From: Bos javanicus
Lineage: Eukaryota; Chordata; Mammalia; Artiodactyla; Bovidae
Length of the DNA: 64,000 nucleotides
Assembly: GCF_032452875.1 (NCBI RefSeq)
Contig: NC_083873.1
Span: forward strand, 73,343,987-73,407,986
Direction: 5' to 3'
Shown: positions 1 through 10,989 of the stretch, one piece after another
How positions within the stretch are numbered: the stretch's first letter is position 1
Layout: each line of letters begins with the position of its first letter
Notes under the pieces: generated by a model
Database searches by the model: none
Told to the model about the DNA's origin: nothing
What the model saw: the letters and a program-made list of their open reading frames with translations, nothing else
Position numbers and translations under genes: made by a program

Positions 1-376
1 ACTCAGGTGACTTAACATGCATGCATACAGGAATATTTATCACAAGAAAAATTTCACATGACACAAATTGAGATATTTGCCATAGTAGATGGTTACTTTG
101 AAGCCATCCCTCGGATAGTATATTCAATTCAATTCAGTATTCACTTATTACATCTCTATTGATACTGTGGAGAGAAAAGTCAAATTTACTTACTGGGCAA
201 AAGAGTGCATTTCCTTGCCAGATATTTAAATATTATGGGATTTTCCTTTGTATGTCCACTTACTCACACCTTGACAAAACAAAAGGGAATTATGATAGTA
301 TTAAGAAAGATTTCACAATCAGAGTAATCTATACATCTATGGCCTCTTGAAAATATGGACCACATTAGTCTTTGCT
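1..376. other. Unassigned AT-rich sequence
   Basis: No repeat, RNA or coding signal recognised. A 63-codon frame at 159-350 has no family resemblance and looks like chance. Confidence 0.6.
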
Positions 377-388
377 ATCATATTTCTA

Positions 389-658
389 TGCTATGCTAAG
401 TCACTTCAGTCGTGTCCGACTCTGTGCGACCCCATAGATGGCAGCCCACCAGGCTCCCCTGTCCCTGGGATTCTCCAGGCAAGAACACTGGAGTGGGTTG
501 CCATTTCTTTCTCCAATGCATGAAAGTGAAAAGTGAAAGTGAAGTCGCTCAGTCGTGTCCGACTCTAGTGACCCCATGGACTGCAGCCCACCAGGTTCCT
601 CTGTCCATGGGATTTTCCAGGCAAGAGTACTGGAGTGGGGGTGCCATTGCCTTCTCCG
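389..658 (-). mobile_element. Bov-A2 SINE (dimeric), minus strand
   Basis: Two Bov-A monomers read on the minus strand, joined by the GTGAAAAGTGAAAGTGAAG linker typical of Bov-A2. The A-rich/CAG end lies at the left. A 12-bp target-site duplication, ATCATATTTCTA, flanks it at 377-388 and 659-670. The frame at 412-690 simply crosses this SINE. Confidence 0.93.
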
Positions 659-670
659 ATCATATTTCTA

Positions 671-1440
671 GGAATCTTTCATTTGTGTGAGAGAATTTTC
701 TAAATGAATGATCTAGAGCTCAAAATGTCCATGACTCCAGTAACTTCATTAACCATAAAAACTGTTTCCTTTGACAACCTGGATTTGTTTCATGAGAAGA
801 AAGGAAAACTTATTACTCCTTCATTATTTGTTTCTGGACTTCCATTAGTGTCTATCGGTTTTTGTTCATTATTTATATCTCAAAGCAAGGCTATGAATTA
901 CCCACAAGAATCTGATGGATCATAGTTACGTTTATCTTGGGAATCTCAGAATTTGCTTTGGCAAGGAGAACATATCCTACAGCTTTCTGAGGAGGGGTAA
1001 CACATTACAATGTTCAAAATTCTAACTACTGTGTTGTGGATTGCTGTACACACATTTCTTCACTTACCTTATGTGTTCCATCTTCCTGTACTCTTGCTAT
1101 CCCAGAGAAGACAGACTTTGCTGATAAAGCCAGACAAAGAACTTTTACAGACCCATTTTCTTTTTGTTGGATAATTTTTATTTTCCTGGCAGAAAGAAAA
1201 AGTATTTTGAAAATGTGATAAGTGACATATGTATTAGAAAACATGGACTATCTCTGCCTTGGAGATTTTTAAAATTCTTCAAGGTAAAGACTATTGTAAT
1301 TTTAATATTATCTGATGCATCTAGATATTTACCAAATAGTAGATATAAACTCACAAAAGGAAGCATCCTTCATGATGGATAACAGAAGTGGTTCACAGAG
1401 TTCTATCACCTAGAGTGTGACTCCTATCATTGTGATTTCT
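671..1440. other. Unassigned sequence
   Basis: No recognised repeat or gene. Short overlapping frames on both strands (1026-1244 and 1036-1218) have no conserved motif. Confidence 0.55.
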
Positions 1441-1454
1441 AAAAGAAATTCTAT

Positions 1455-1523
1455 TCATTTTGATATTTGGCAAAACTAATACAATTATGTAAAGTTTAAA
1501 AATAAAATAAAATAAAATAAAAA
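1455..1523 (+). mobile_element. Extremely 5'-truncated ruminant L1 tail
   Basis: Only about 69 bp of the L1 3' end is present: TTTTGATATTTGGC, then TGTAAAGTTTAAAA and an AAAAT-rich tail. It is the same terminus as the longer L1 copies at 18882 and 23121. A perfect 14-bp target-site duplication, AAAAGAAATTCTAT, brackets it at 1441-1454 and 1524-1537, so this is a complete, very short retrotransposition event. Confidence 0.93.
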
Positions 1524-1537
1524 AAAAGAAATTCTAT

Positions 1538-3221
1538 CAGACATGTTACTTCAAACTTCAGTGGATTTTCCTTACACACTCAGGGGACAAATAACTTCCC
1601 AGGCAGAGAGAAAAGGTTCATGTTGTTGGCTTTGTTCCTCTCTTTTTACACTTTCTTCCAGTTTCTTCCCAGGTACATAATAAATATTATTAACTACTTC
1701 TTAAAGTCAAGAATTCAGGAGAAGGTATTTGGTTGAACATAATTGTATCTGGGGCATGTGCCTATCTTTGGCTCCTGTCTGTTGAGCCAGTGTGAGTTGA
1801 ACCAGTGTGATCAATGTTTGCAGTCGGTAAGCTCCTCCCCCTTGGGAAATGACTCAGTGGGAGATATCCATTTATGTTTAGAGGAACAGAAGGAAAACCC
1901 AACACACTTACACTTTCTTGTCTGCAGAAACTCTTATACTGGTGTCATTTTACTTACAAGTCCCTATCTTCACTTTTAATAGGACGGAGAATAGTTAAAC
2001 CTATTTTCAGTTTGGCCAGAATTGTGTTTGGAAACACAACTGCTTGAGGACGGAGTGTGTGTGCAACTTGGAATGTATACTTAGCAGGAGAGAAAAGCAA
2101 ACTAGATCTACAATGCAGTTAGAATAAACTCTCCAGCAAATGCAACCCAAGAGGAAGCATTTTTCCCATGAGTTTCATGACACATGTCAATGTGAAGCCC
2201 ATACAATGGTTAAGATTGTTTTCTATATTTCCAGTAAATGAATGTCAAACCTGAAACCTTTTTTTTATTGTAAAAATAGGCTCCGTGGTATTAAATAAAT
2301 CATGTGTAGATTCTGACATTCATCCACGGCCTAAGAGCTTGTTTTCTGTACCTGAACCTTAGCTTTCATGTTATGTACATACATTTTCACAAGTACAAGC
2401 CAAGGTAAATATCATTTCATTGTAATGTTTTAAAATTCCTCAGCATAATGACTAGCTATGACATGAATAAGTATGCAGAAAGAAAGCCTTCAACAAACCT
2501 ATTCTCACGCTTCATTTACATTATTCCCAGAACACAAATAGTAAGATATTAAAACCCGCTAAGACTGTCAAATGAGATTCACTCACCTGACAGTTCTGTC
2601 ACTTTAAATTGCTTTGTTGTTTATGCCAGGGTTGCAGTCTGAGCCCTGTTACTTGTTAATTGCTTAGTCAATGCAATTGTATCACAACAAATTTATTAGA
2701 ATTTTTAGACAAGAACTGTCTCTTGCTTAGATATAAAATTACTATGATGGATTGAAGGTGATTATTATCATTAAATGTGACCAGCACAAAATAAAAATTC
2801 TGGTTTTGAATTCCTCTGCAGTAAAGACAATAAAGTTCTATTTGGAGCCTTCTGAAAAAGGAATTAAATGTCATGTGAGCAGCTGACCATCAAATCACAT
2901 CAAATGAAATATTTATTGAGCAATTAAGAGGTGCAGAACACTTTAAATACTGGTTGTTAAAAACCAAAAACACTGAACTCACATATAACTTGTGAATATT
3001 TGTGTGTGTCTGTGTGTCGGATTTGGTGAAAGTTTACTTGAGCTTTGGCACTGGACTGATGACACTGAAGGGTTCTTCAGACCCTGGCAACCTTGTTCTT
3101 CATTTTGAATTCAACTTTTGCCATATACAAACCCTTTTACTACTTTGTATTTATCTTATATTGTCTCCTTTCATTTAGAATAAAATCCCAGTAAAAGCAT
3201 GCTTTTTCAGTAGCAAAGCTG
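1538..3221. other. Unassigned sequence, about 1.7 kb
   Basis: No repeat family, tRNA or coding exon recognised. Base composition is AT-rich throughout. The 68-codon minus-strand frame at 2668-2874 and the 78-codon frame at 1743-1979 have no recognisable homology. Confidence 0.5.
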
Positions 3222-3312
3222 GAGATCTTCCTGACCCAGGGATCAAACTTACGTGTCTTATATCTCCTGCATTGACAGGTGGGTTCTTTACCACTAGGGC
3301 CACCTGGGAAGC
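3222..3312 (-). mobile_element. Bov-tA SINE, tRNA-Glu-derived head only
   Basis: Minus-strand Bov-tA head: a degraded version of CTTCCCAGGTGG followed by GGTAAAGAACCCACCTG and the box-B-like region. The Bov-A body is absent, so the copy is 3'-truncated. Confidence 0.75.
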
Positions 3313-3329
3313 AAAAAGAACAGTAGTGT

Positions 3330-3498
3330 GTAGTGTTGGTTGCTCAGTCATGTCTGACTCTTTGCAACTTCATGGACTGCAGCCCCCCAGGCTCCCCTGT
3401 CCATGGAATTCTCCAGGCAAGAATACTGTAGTGGGTTGCCATTCTCTTCTCCAAGAGATCTTCCCAAGCCAGGGATTGAACTCAGGTCTTCTGCATTG
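3330..3498 (-). mobile_element. Bov-tA SINE body with inverted 5' tip
   Basis: Minus-strand Bov-A body plus part of the tRNA-derived head, ending at CTGCATTG. The expected last ~32 bases of the head do not follow in the same orientation. They appear reversed at 3499-3529. Confidence 0.85.
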
Positions 3499-3529
3499 GC
3501 TTCCCTGGAGGGTCAGTTGATAAAGAAAG
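3499..3529 (+). mobile_element. Inverted 5' tip of the Bov-tA at 3330
   Basis: GGCTTCCCTGG-A-GG-GTCAGTTG-A-TAAAG reads as the first ~31 bases of Bov-tA on the plus strand. It is attached head-on to the minus-strand SINE body. Confidence 0.65.
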
Positions 3530-3634
3530 AGTTCTAGAGTCTAAAACTGAAGTTATACTTTGTACACATTCTTATCTTCTCCTGCATTCTCTCCAAACCT
3601 CTTCCTTTTCTTAAATTTTTATGATTCTTACAAA

Positions 3635-3891
3635 CATTACTCATTAGATTATTGACCCAGACCCAAATCTCATCATCTTTCATTTCTCTCTCTCTCTTAC
3701 CTATGAAGTTCATCACCAGATCTGTTTTATTCAACTGTGTTCATTGTTATTTAGTTCAGGTCTTTCCATCATCTCTTCTTCTCTGGATTAGTTTCTTGAT
3801 CTTCTTCAAACTTTACCTCCAACTTAGATTCCATGTTGCAAAGCAAAAAGAAAGTTCATAGTACTGTTACAACTCCAGAATTTATTTCTGA
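3635..3891 (+). mobile_element. L2 LINE fragment
   Basis: A diverged TTCAGG-C-TT--ATCATCTC---CTGGATTA stretch followed by CT-rich codons matches the C-terminal reverse-transcriptase part of L2. It appears to resume at 4117-4280 on the other side of the SINE at 3899. Highly decayed, so the assignment is moderate. Confidence 0.5.
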
Positions 3892-3898
3892 ATTACAT

Positions 3899-4109
3899 GT
3901 GAGTGAAATTAGCTCAGTCATGTCCAACTTTTTGTGACCCCATGAACTATAGCCCACCAGGCTCCTGTGTCCCTGGAATTCTCCAGGCTAGAATACTGGA
4001 ATGGGTAGCCATTTCCTTCTTCAAGGGATCTACTCAACCCAGAGATTGAACTCAGGTTTCCTGCATTGCAGGCAGATTCTTTACCATTTGAGCCACCAAA
4101 GAAGCCCAT
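3899..4109 (-). mobile_element. Bov-tA SINE, near full length
   Basis: Complete minus-strand Bov-tA: Bov-A body at the left and tRNA-Glu-like head ending GAGCCACCAAAGAAGCCC at the right. A short target-site duplication, ATTACAT, lies at 3892-3898 and 4110-4116. It sits inside an older L2-like repeat. Confidence 0.92.
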
Positions 4110-4116
4110 ATTACAT

Positions 4117-4280
4117 ATCTGACTATATTACTCACCTTGCTTTAATTCACCATGGATTCCTACTAATGACAGGGTCAAATCAAAATTTATCTTAAAATAG
4201 CAGGTTCATCTTCTATTGGTCCATTCCAGTCTTATTTTGCATTTTATTCTTTTCCCACCACCCTAATTTGTCCTATGTTA
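4117..4280 (+). mobile_element. L2 LINE fragment, continuation
   Basis: Diverged L2-like sequence (CTGACTATATTACTCACCTTG resembles the L2 GATCATGTCACTCCCTTGC region) continuing the copy at 3635 after the SINE insertion. Confidence 0.4.
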
Positions 4281-4489
4281 TAAAAACATTAATCTATTTA
4301 TGGTTTCTCGATGTAGTCACGGAATTTTATGGCATAACTTAAGTTCATGTCTTCTGTCTTCCTTCTTGTATGATTATCCAACTGTGGGTTCCTCTGGTAG
4401 TCCATGCTACTCTCATTTTCCTGAGCTATAGTTAATTGCTTCATCCATTTCACCTAGCAGATCTCTCTTTCAGCATTTATAGTAGCAGT

Positions 4490-4730
4490 TGATATTTTAA
4501 AGAACTTACTACATGCAGGTATGGTTCTGTGTGCCTCATTTGATCATATAACTAACTTATAAAGTTCAAGATAGTCTTCTGCTAAGGGACTGAGAAAATT
4601 GCAGCCCAGATAGGGTTAGTCATTGGCTCAGCATGAAGAACAGAGCTGGAAAACAGTGATATCAGGATTTGAACCAAACTGGTTTGCAACTGGAATCTGA
4701 AATCTTAACCCCTGTATTATGTGGTCACCC
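4490..4730 (-). mobile_element. MIR SINE
   Basis: Antisense MIR: AACTTACTACATGCAGG, a GACTGAGAAAATTGCAGCCCAG core, the degraded CATTGGCTCAGCATGAAGAAC part, then GGATTTGAACC and TCTTAACCCC near the tRNA-derived end. Spacing follows the MIR consensus order. Confidence 0.8.
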
Positions 4731-4764
4731 AGTGGAAATGGTTTTGTAGACATATACATCCTCT

Positions 4765-4880
4765 TCTGGACCATGAACTCTTTACTCTTTATTCAGGAAC
4801 TGTTCTTTATATTTTTAATCCCTGAGCCTAGGATAGTGTTGAGATTAGAGTAGATATTTCAGTGTACATGAGCTGAATAA
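4765..4880 (+). mobile_element. L2 LINE 3' end
   Basis: Decayed form of the L2 terminus: GGACCATGAACTCTTT, GGAACTGTTCTTTAT, CCTGAGCCTAGGATAGTG, then GCTGAATAAATGG. Confidence 0.6.
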
Positions 4881-5311
4881 ATGGTTAGGAGATTGACATG
4901 GATTAACCCCCTACCTTTTGCATCACTGGAAAAACTCATTCAAATTTCTGGAAAATAATATTCTTCCTTATATGCAAAACTAGATAGAATTTTAATACTT
5001 ATCAATATATTTCAGAGTGCTGATGTGAAACATATATAGAAGTACTTGAAAACATCAATAGTCATACAAATGAAAGAGAATAATGTACTTTTATAAGTAA
5101 CAGTTTAATAAATTGAATAATATGTAAAATCTACTATGTGCAAGACTATTATTGTTGTCTCTTAAAGATATAATAAAATTAATATAATGTAGTTATTATC
5201 CAGAAGTTGCTTAGAATGAGGAAATTATCACTTAACAATTGTAAATGGCTTTTCTGATTACACAGTCTTAACAGAAGATTTGGATAACCTTAGTCAGAAG
5301 CATATTGAAAA
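4881..5311. other. Unassigned AT-rich sequence
   Basis: Nothing recognised; very AT-rich. Confidence 0.55.
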
Positions 5312-5480
5312 ATACATTCATTCATCCATTGATATATTGTTGTCTGTACTCACAATGTGATAGGCAGTCTCCTAGGCCCTGTAGATATAGAGGTGAAGAA
5401 GTTATACAAAGCCCTTGCTATGTGAAGAAGAAAGATAACAGACATGTAAACTCATACTACAGGAAAAAAAAGAAAGTAAA
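5312..5480 (-). mobile_element. L2-like repeat, antisense
   Basis: CATTCATTCATCCATTGATATATTG, GATAGGCAGTCTCCTAGGCCCTG, then GAAGTTATACAAAGCCCTTGC follow the antisense L2 3' end (CATTCA repeats, GTGCCAGGCACTG-like block, GAACAAGACA-like block). Confidence 0.55.
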
Positions 5481-6029
5481 ATGATAGAAAGTGATGGGGT
5501 AGGTGGGACAATTTCACTAAGGTTGTCTCTTCTTTGAGAAGATGGTTAATATTAACATTCTTAGGTAATCATCATTAGAATCTATATATAATACAATATC
5601 CCCTCAGCTTGATCATTGATCCAACAAGAATGTGGTACACATGGCCAGTGCTCTGCCAGTATCCCCTTAAATCCATTTCTGGGCATGTCAAGTTCATTTA
5701 AAACGGCCACCATCTATACCTTTGGACTGCTTGAACACACTGTCAGTTCATACTACAGGCTAGAAGCACCTGGCCATTAATGTCACTTCAAGGCAGCCCT
5801 TAATCAATAACATGGGTTGAGGGGGTATGCTCTATCTCTCTTGTCCCTTGATCAAGATAGTTCTGAGGCACGCATTTTACACCATTTCCCAGATGTAAAG
5901 CTGCAGTTTCCCACTATGTCAGCTTCCTCTACAATGTACTTCTTACTTGCATCAAGCAGTCAAGCAATCCCTAAGCAGCAGTGTGGTGGTGGCTGCTGCA
6001 CTGGCTTGCCATGCTTCCATAGATTTGGC
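5481..6029. other. Unassigned sequence before an LTR-like segment
   Basis: No clear family. The 72-codon frame at 5817-6035 has no recognisable motif. Confidence 0.45.
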
Positions 6030-6261
6030 TGGTAAGGAGAAAATACAGTAAACCCAAATGAATTTAGAGAGTTTATTATGCACACAACAAAGGCAAGATC
6101 AACATGATGTCAGCTCCCCACAAGCTAGGGTGTCACAGGATGATTTAGAACTAGAAGGGTCAGATTACAGACCACATGAGCATAGTGGCAGGGTCACTGA
6201 GGAACCACCTCTAAGTTACAGACAAGCAGAGTCTACAGTTGTACCCCAAGAAAGAGAAAAG
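6030..6261 (-). mobile_element. Possible LTR fragment, antisense
   Basis: Read on the minus strand, the segment contains GCATAATAAACTCT (AATAAA complement at 6072-6077) followed by AT-rich sequence, which resembles an LTR R region. A similar CACAATAAACTCT context occurs on the minus strand near 39770. Both boundaries are uncertain. Confidence 0.35.
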
Positions 6262-6318
6262 TATTGGTTTGGCCAAAAAGGATCATTTGGGTTTTTCTGT
6301 AAGAACTTATGGAAGATG
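6262..6318 (+). mobile_element. Mariner-like terminal repeat fragment
   Basis: TATTGGTTTGGCCAAAAAGG followed by CATTTGGGTTTTTCTGTAAG resembles the terminal inverted repeat of ruminant mariner-type elements (TTGG-TTGGCCAAAAAG--CGTTCGGGTTTTTC). No matching opposite terminus is visible, so only one end remains. Confidence 0.5.
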
Positions 6319-6587
6319 TTGGAATTTTCGTCCCATGTTTCACTAGAACCAGAGAGACAGATGAGAAAATGCTTCATAGCCCTCTATAAGGTATAGTCCC
6401 TCCAGGAAGATAGGGACATGGATGAAAGTGGTCTTGTGACATCTCACAAGACTTCTTATCTCATCATGTACCAGAGTGGATCATAGAATGTTCCAGTAAG
6501 ACTCAGATCAAACTGAAGTTGAGCCTTGACTGTATGGCCTAGATGGAAACACCCCAAGCATTCCACCACAGTTTGTTACTTCTCCCA

Positions 6588-7224
6588 TGTAATGGTTAAT
6601 TGCATGTGTCAGTTTGAGTGGGCTAAGGGAGGCTGGGATAGCTCTTAAGATTTTATTTCTGAGTGTGCCCGTGAGGGTGTTTCCAGGAGAGATTAACATT
6701 TGAATTGGTAGACTGAGTAAAATGGGTTGCCCTCCCCAGTGTAAGTGGGCATCATTTAATCTGTTAAGAGCTCGAAGAGAACAAAAAGATGGAAGAAGGG
6801 CAAATTAATTCTTTCTGTTTGAGCAGAGACATCCGTCTTCTCCTACCCTCATGTCAATGACTTTCTACCTTGCTTTCCCTTTGGATACAGATGAAGACTA
6901 TAAAATTGCCTGGTTGTAATTTAAAGTTGGCTCCTCAATGACATCATGACTGGCTACTTATATGACATCAGTGTTCCTGGTTTTCAGATTCTCGGGTTAC
7001 GGGGTCTTCAGAATTGAACTGCGACCTATACCACTCACTCCCTTGGTTCTCAGGCCTTCAAACTTGGGCTGAATTCCACAACTGGCTTTCCTGCTTCTCC
7101 AGTTTGCAGATGGCAGACTGTGAGACATTTCAATCTCTATAATTCTGTGAGCCAATTCCTATAATAAATCCTTCAATCTCTTTCTCTATGTGTCTTCTCT
7201 TCTGTAGAGAACCCTGACTAATAT
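6588..7224 (+). mobile_element. LTR-type mammalian repeat, sense
   Basis: Starts GTAATGGTTAATTGCATGTG and contains GTGAGGGTGTTTCCAG, ATTTGAATTGGTAGACTGAG and GTGGGCATCATTTAATC. It ends GAGCCAATTCCTATAATAAATCC...AGAGAACCCTGACTAATAT. The AATAAA signal near the 3' edge and the order of blocks match a well-known interspersed LTR-class repeat whose subfamily I do not name. Antisense copies occur at 39348-41600 and 54656-55130. Confidence 0.75.
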
Positions 7225-7936
7225 ATTTCTCCCTGCTGCCCTCTACAACTTCACATCACGTCTTTAACTCCTCTGCTTGCATTTCTGCACCTCCCAAATA
7301 ACCTCACTGTGCTTAGTGCTTGTCTTGGATCAGGGGACCCAACCAAGACACAAAATTACATCTACAACCACATCTAAGAGAGCCAAGTATGCAGAACTGT
7401 CAGAAGATTTTGTTACGGTACAGTTCTTAGCCAGAGCACAGAAGTCACGAGATTCATTTTGATTTCAGCTATAGAAAGCATATTTGTCTTAGAAAGAGTA
7501 AACAGTAAGAAAAATAACTCAATCTCACAAGATGTTTGTTTAGTGAAAGATGGAATCCTTTTTTCTTTTTTGAAAGAAGAGCATGACTTTTAAATGGAAA
7601 CTTTTGGCATGAGGGTTTAAATATGAGTGGGTAAAGGGAGCTGGTGTCACTCTAAGAGAAAAATATAAAGCAAATATGTGCAAGTGCTATTGTAGACATT
7701 TACAAAAGAGCTGTGTGTGCAAGGTTGGAATAGAACTCTTAAAATAAATATGATAAGAACATATCTCTTTTAAAGCAGAAGATGTATATTTTTTTCTAGC
7801 CTTGCCAACACCTGCCATGCACAGGTGGGCTTTTGGCAGTAGGGAGTTCTTGCATATAAATATTATTATTCAGATCCAAATTTAAGCACACAGATTTTAC
7901 ATATCCTAAGAATTCCAGTATTTGAACCTATGTATT
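7225..7936. other. Unassigned sequence
   Basis: No repeat or gene recognised; a 61-codon frame at 7277-7462 has no support. Confidence 0.5.
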
Positions 7937-8307
7937 TTTTTTTGTTTGTTTTTTAAATTTATTTTTTAACTTATTTTAATTGGAGGCTAATTACTTTACA
8001 ATATTGTGGTTGTTTTTGCCATACATTCACATGAATCATCCACAGGTGTGCATGTGTTCCCCATCCTGACCCTCCCTCCCACCTCCCTCCCCATCCCATC
8101 CCTCAGGGTCATCCCAGTGCACCAGCCCTGAGCACCCTGTCTAGTGCATTGAACCTGGACTGGAGATCTATTTCATATATGATGATATACATGTTTCAAT
8201 GCTATTCTCTTAAATCATCCCACCCTCGCTGTCTCCCAGAGTCCAAAAGGCTGTTCTTTACATCTGTGTCTCTTTTGCTGTCTTGCATATAGGGTCATCG
8301 TTACCTA
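7937..8307 (-). mobile_element. Ruminant L1 3'UTR fragment
   Basis: T-rich start (antisense A tail), TTGGAGGCTAATTACTTTAC, CCTCCCTCCCACCTCCCTCC, GTGCACCAGCCCTGAGCACC and GGCTGTTCTTTACATCTGTG follow the antisense ruminant L1 3'UTR. It breaks off after GGGTCATCGTTACC. 5'-truncated copy. Confidence 0.85.
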
Positions 8308-8396
8308 TGTAGTTTCGAATTGAAGGCACCTATTCTTTGCATTTCACTACTTCTTTTTAGTATCTGTCTATATCTAGAGCAATGCTGATAGGAATA

Positions 8397-8630
8397 ATAG
8401 CTAACATCTTCTACACTTACTTTGTGCTAGCACAATTTCAAATGCTTTGTGTATACCAACTCCTTTAATTCTCATACCAACCTGTGAGACAAATCACTTT
8501 TCATTTTAGGAAAACTGGAGCATAGAAACTGCATTACCTGCCCAAGATCAAAGATCTAATAAGTTGTGAAGAGCGTATTTAAATCCACACAGTTTGACAC
8601 AGTCTTTGATCTTAAACACTACCCTTGCAT
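8397..8630 (-). mobile_element. MIR SINE
   Basis: ATAGCTAACATCTTCTACAC, TTTGTGCTAGCACAATTTC, CCTTTAATTCTCATACCAAC, AGGAAAACTGGAGCATAG, CCTGCCCAAGATCAAAG and TAAATCCACACAGTTTGACAC match antisense MIR over nearly its full length. Confidence 0.85.
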
Positions 8631-9027
8631 TTCACCAATTTCTTTTAAATGATATATTAAAATTACAGTTTAAAAACTAATTTTGGTAGTTGTAGAAAGT
8701 CTTTCTCTAGGGTGATTATAGAAAAGCTTTAAATTTAAGAGTTATGTACAAAACTCAAAAGGCAAAATGATTTAAAGCAACTTTATTTAATATGTTAATA
8801 TTTACAGGCAGAAATATTATTTGAGAATTGAACTAAAATGGTAGGACCTGACTTAGTGTTGACAATAAACTGTTGTGATGATTAAAAACAATGAAAGCTA
8901 ATTTAAAAACACACCATTTTTCTGAAGATTAAAAAAGAATTAATAGAAATACAACTGTTCCTAAACTCAAAATGTGACTATTTATTTATTTTCCTTCACA
9001 TAGATAGTAACTCAGTATTGAAACAAT
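8631..9027. other. Unassigned AT-rich sequence
   Basis: Nothing recognised. Confidence 0.55.
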
Positions 9028-10112
9028 CACTCAGCTCAGTTGCTCAGTTGTTTCTGACTCTGGGATCCCATGGACTGCAACACACCAGACTTCCCTGTCC
9101 ATCACCAACTCCCAGAGCTTGCTCAAACTCATGTCCATCAAGTTGGTGATGCCACCCAACCATCTCATCTTCTGCTGTTCCCTTCTCCTCCTGCCTTCAA
9201 TCTTTCCCAGCATCAAGGTCTTTTCCAATGAGTCAGTTCTTTGCATTAGGTGGCCAAAGTATTGGAGTATCAGCTTCAGCATGAGTCCTTTCAGTGAATA
9301 TTCAGGACTGATTTCCTTTAGGATTGAATGGTTTGATTTCCTTGCAGTGCAAAGGACTCACAAGAATCTTCTCCAACACCACAGTTCAGAAGCATCAGTT
9401 CTTTACCACTCAGCTTTCTTTATGGTCCAAATCTTACATCCATACATGACTACTGGAAAAAATGTAGCTTTGACTAGATGGACCTTTGTTGGCAAAGTAA
9501 TTTCTCTATTTAATATGCTGTCTATGTTGGTCATAGCTTTTCTTCCAAGGATCAAGTGTCTTTTAATTTCACAGCTGCAATCACCTTCTGCAGTGATTTT
9601 GAAGCACTCTGCGCCCCCCCCCCCAAAAAAAAGTCTCTCACTGTTTCTATTGTTTCCCCATCTATTTGTCATGAAGTGATGGGACTGGATGCCATGATCT
9701 TAGTTTTTTGAATGTTGAGTTTTAAGCCAGCCTTTTCACTCTCTTCTTTCACTTTCATCAAGAAGGTTTTTGGTTCTTTGCTTTCTGCCATAAGGGTGTT
9801 ATCATCTGCATATCTGAGGTTGTTGATATTTCTCCTGGCAATCTTGATTCCCGTTTGTGCTTCATCCAGTCTGGCATTTCGCATGATGTACTGTGCATAT
9901 AAATTAAATAAGTAGGCTAACATTGTACAGCCTTGACATACTCCTTTATCAATTTGGAACCAGTCTGTTTTTTCATGTCTGCTTCTTGACTTACATACAG
10001 ATTTCTCAGGAGACAGGTAAGGTCGTCTGGTACTCCCATCTCTTTAAGAATTTTCCACAGTTTGTTGTGATCCACACAGTCAATGAAGCAGAGGTAGATA
10101 TTTATCTGGAAA
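9028..10112 (-). mobile_element. BovB (RTE) LINE, 5'-truncated
   Basis: Antisense BovB covering the C-terminal reverse transcriptase, the post-RT region and the 3' end. The left end reads CTCAGCTCAGTTGCTCAGTTG, the antisense CTGAA-type tail. The right end breaks near CACAGTCAATGAAGCAGAGG with a small internal deletion against the usual spacing. The reading frame is broken into at least three frames, and a C/A run at 9613-9632 disrupts the middle. Confidence 0.9.
9669..9923 (-). pseudogene. BovB reverse transcriptase remnant with intact YADD
   Basis: An 84-codon frame inside the BovB at 9028. It shows FNLYAQYIMRNA, then the RT catalytic motif YADD (residues 38-41, bases 9801-9812), then LMAES and LNIQKTKIMAS. 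Known role of the family: reverse transcription of BovB RNA at the nicked target. This piece lacks the endonuclease and N-terminal RT, and the downstream parts lie in other frames (9403-9672 and 9031-9282). It cannot be functional. Confidence 0.8.
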
Positions 10113-10770
10113 TAATCACTATATAGTTCCTAATATCTGTTGGAACTAAAAGTTGTTAATTATAAAATTATTAGTAAAAAATCAGCTTTTTGTCTGATTT
10201 TGCTCAGGTTAAGATCGCTAATTTATATGGGTAGACCTTTTAATATAATAGCAGATTTCTGTGTATAATGCCCCTAACATCAAAATCAAAGAATGATTCT
10301 GACTCAGGCCTGGACACTGGTTAGAAGGAGAATGTTTGTCTATAGCTATTAAATAATACACATGCCATTAATATACATAATAAAGAGAAAAAAATTAGCT
10401 ACATGTTAGTTTGCCTGAGTCCAATAACATGAACTCAAAAACATTCTCTTTTAGAATACAGAAAGGGAATTGTAGGTGATCCTCAGGTGCCAGTGTGTAA
10501 GATTTAGGGCTGAACATTAGCTTAACCAATTTCCTTGGATCTTCTTTAACACCTGTGATCCTTAGGAGTCATATTCCCTGGTAAGCAACATATTGATGGG
10601 TTGGGGCGTATTGAATCAATCATTTTCATGTCAGTCAATTTATCATCAAATAGAGTAATATTAGAAGGGAGAAGCAGATTGGCTGAGTCTAACTCATGAT
10701 AAAAGGAAGAGAAATGCCCCAGGGCTAGACCTGGACAAAAGAGCTTCAAGGTTCTGACTACTGTACTAAT
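10113..10770. other. Unassigned sequence
   Basis: No repeat or gene recognised. Confidence 0.5.
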
Positions 10771-10773
10771 GAG

Positions 10774-10989
10774 GTTCCCAGGTGGTGCTAGTGGTAAAGA
10801 ACCCACCTGCCAATGCAGGAGGCATAAGAGACCAGAGTTCAGTCCCTCGGTTGGGAACATCCCCTGGAGGAAGGCATGGCAACCCACTTCAGTATGCTTG
10901 CCTGGAGAATCCCATGGACAGGGGAGCCTGATGGGCTACAGTCCTTAGGTCAAAAAGAGTTGAAGGAGACTGAAGCAACTTAGCACATA
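10774..10989 (+). mobile_element. Bov-tA SINE, near full length
   Basis: Sense Bov-tA: GGTTCCCAGGTGGTGCTAG, GGTAAAGAACCCACCTGCC, box-B-like AGTTCAGTCCCTCGG, then the Bov-A body to CTGAAGCAACTTAGCA. TACTAAT-type flanks on both sides suggest the target duplication. Confidence 0.9.

Noticed and set aside
9119..9679. 186-codon plus-strand open frame
   Set aside because: It is the antisense of a BovB LINE; the real remnant coding frames are on the minus strand.
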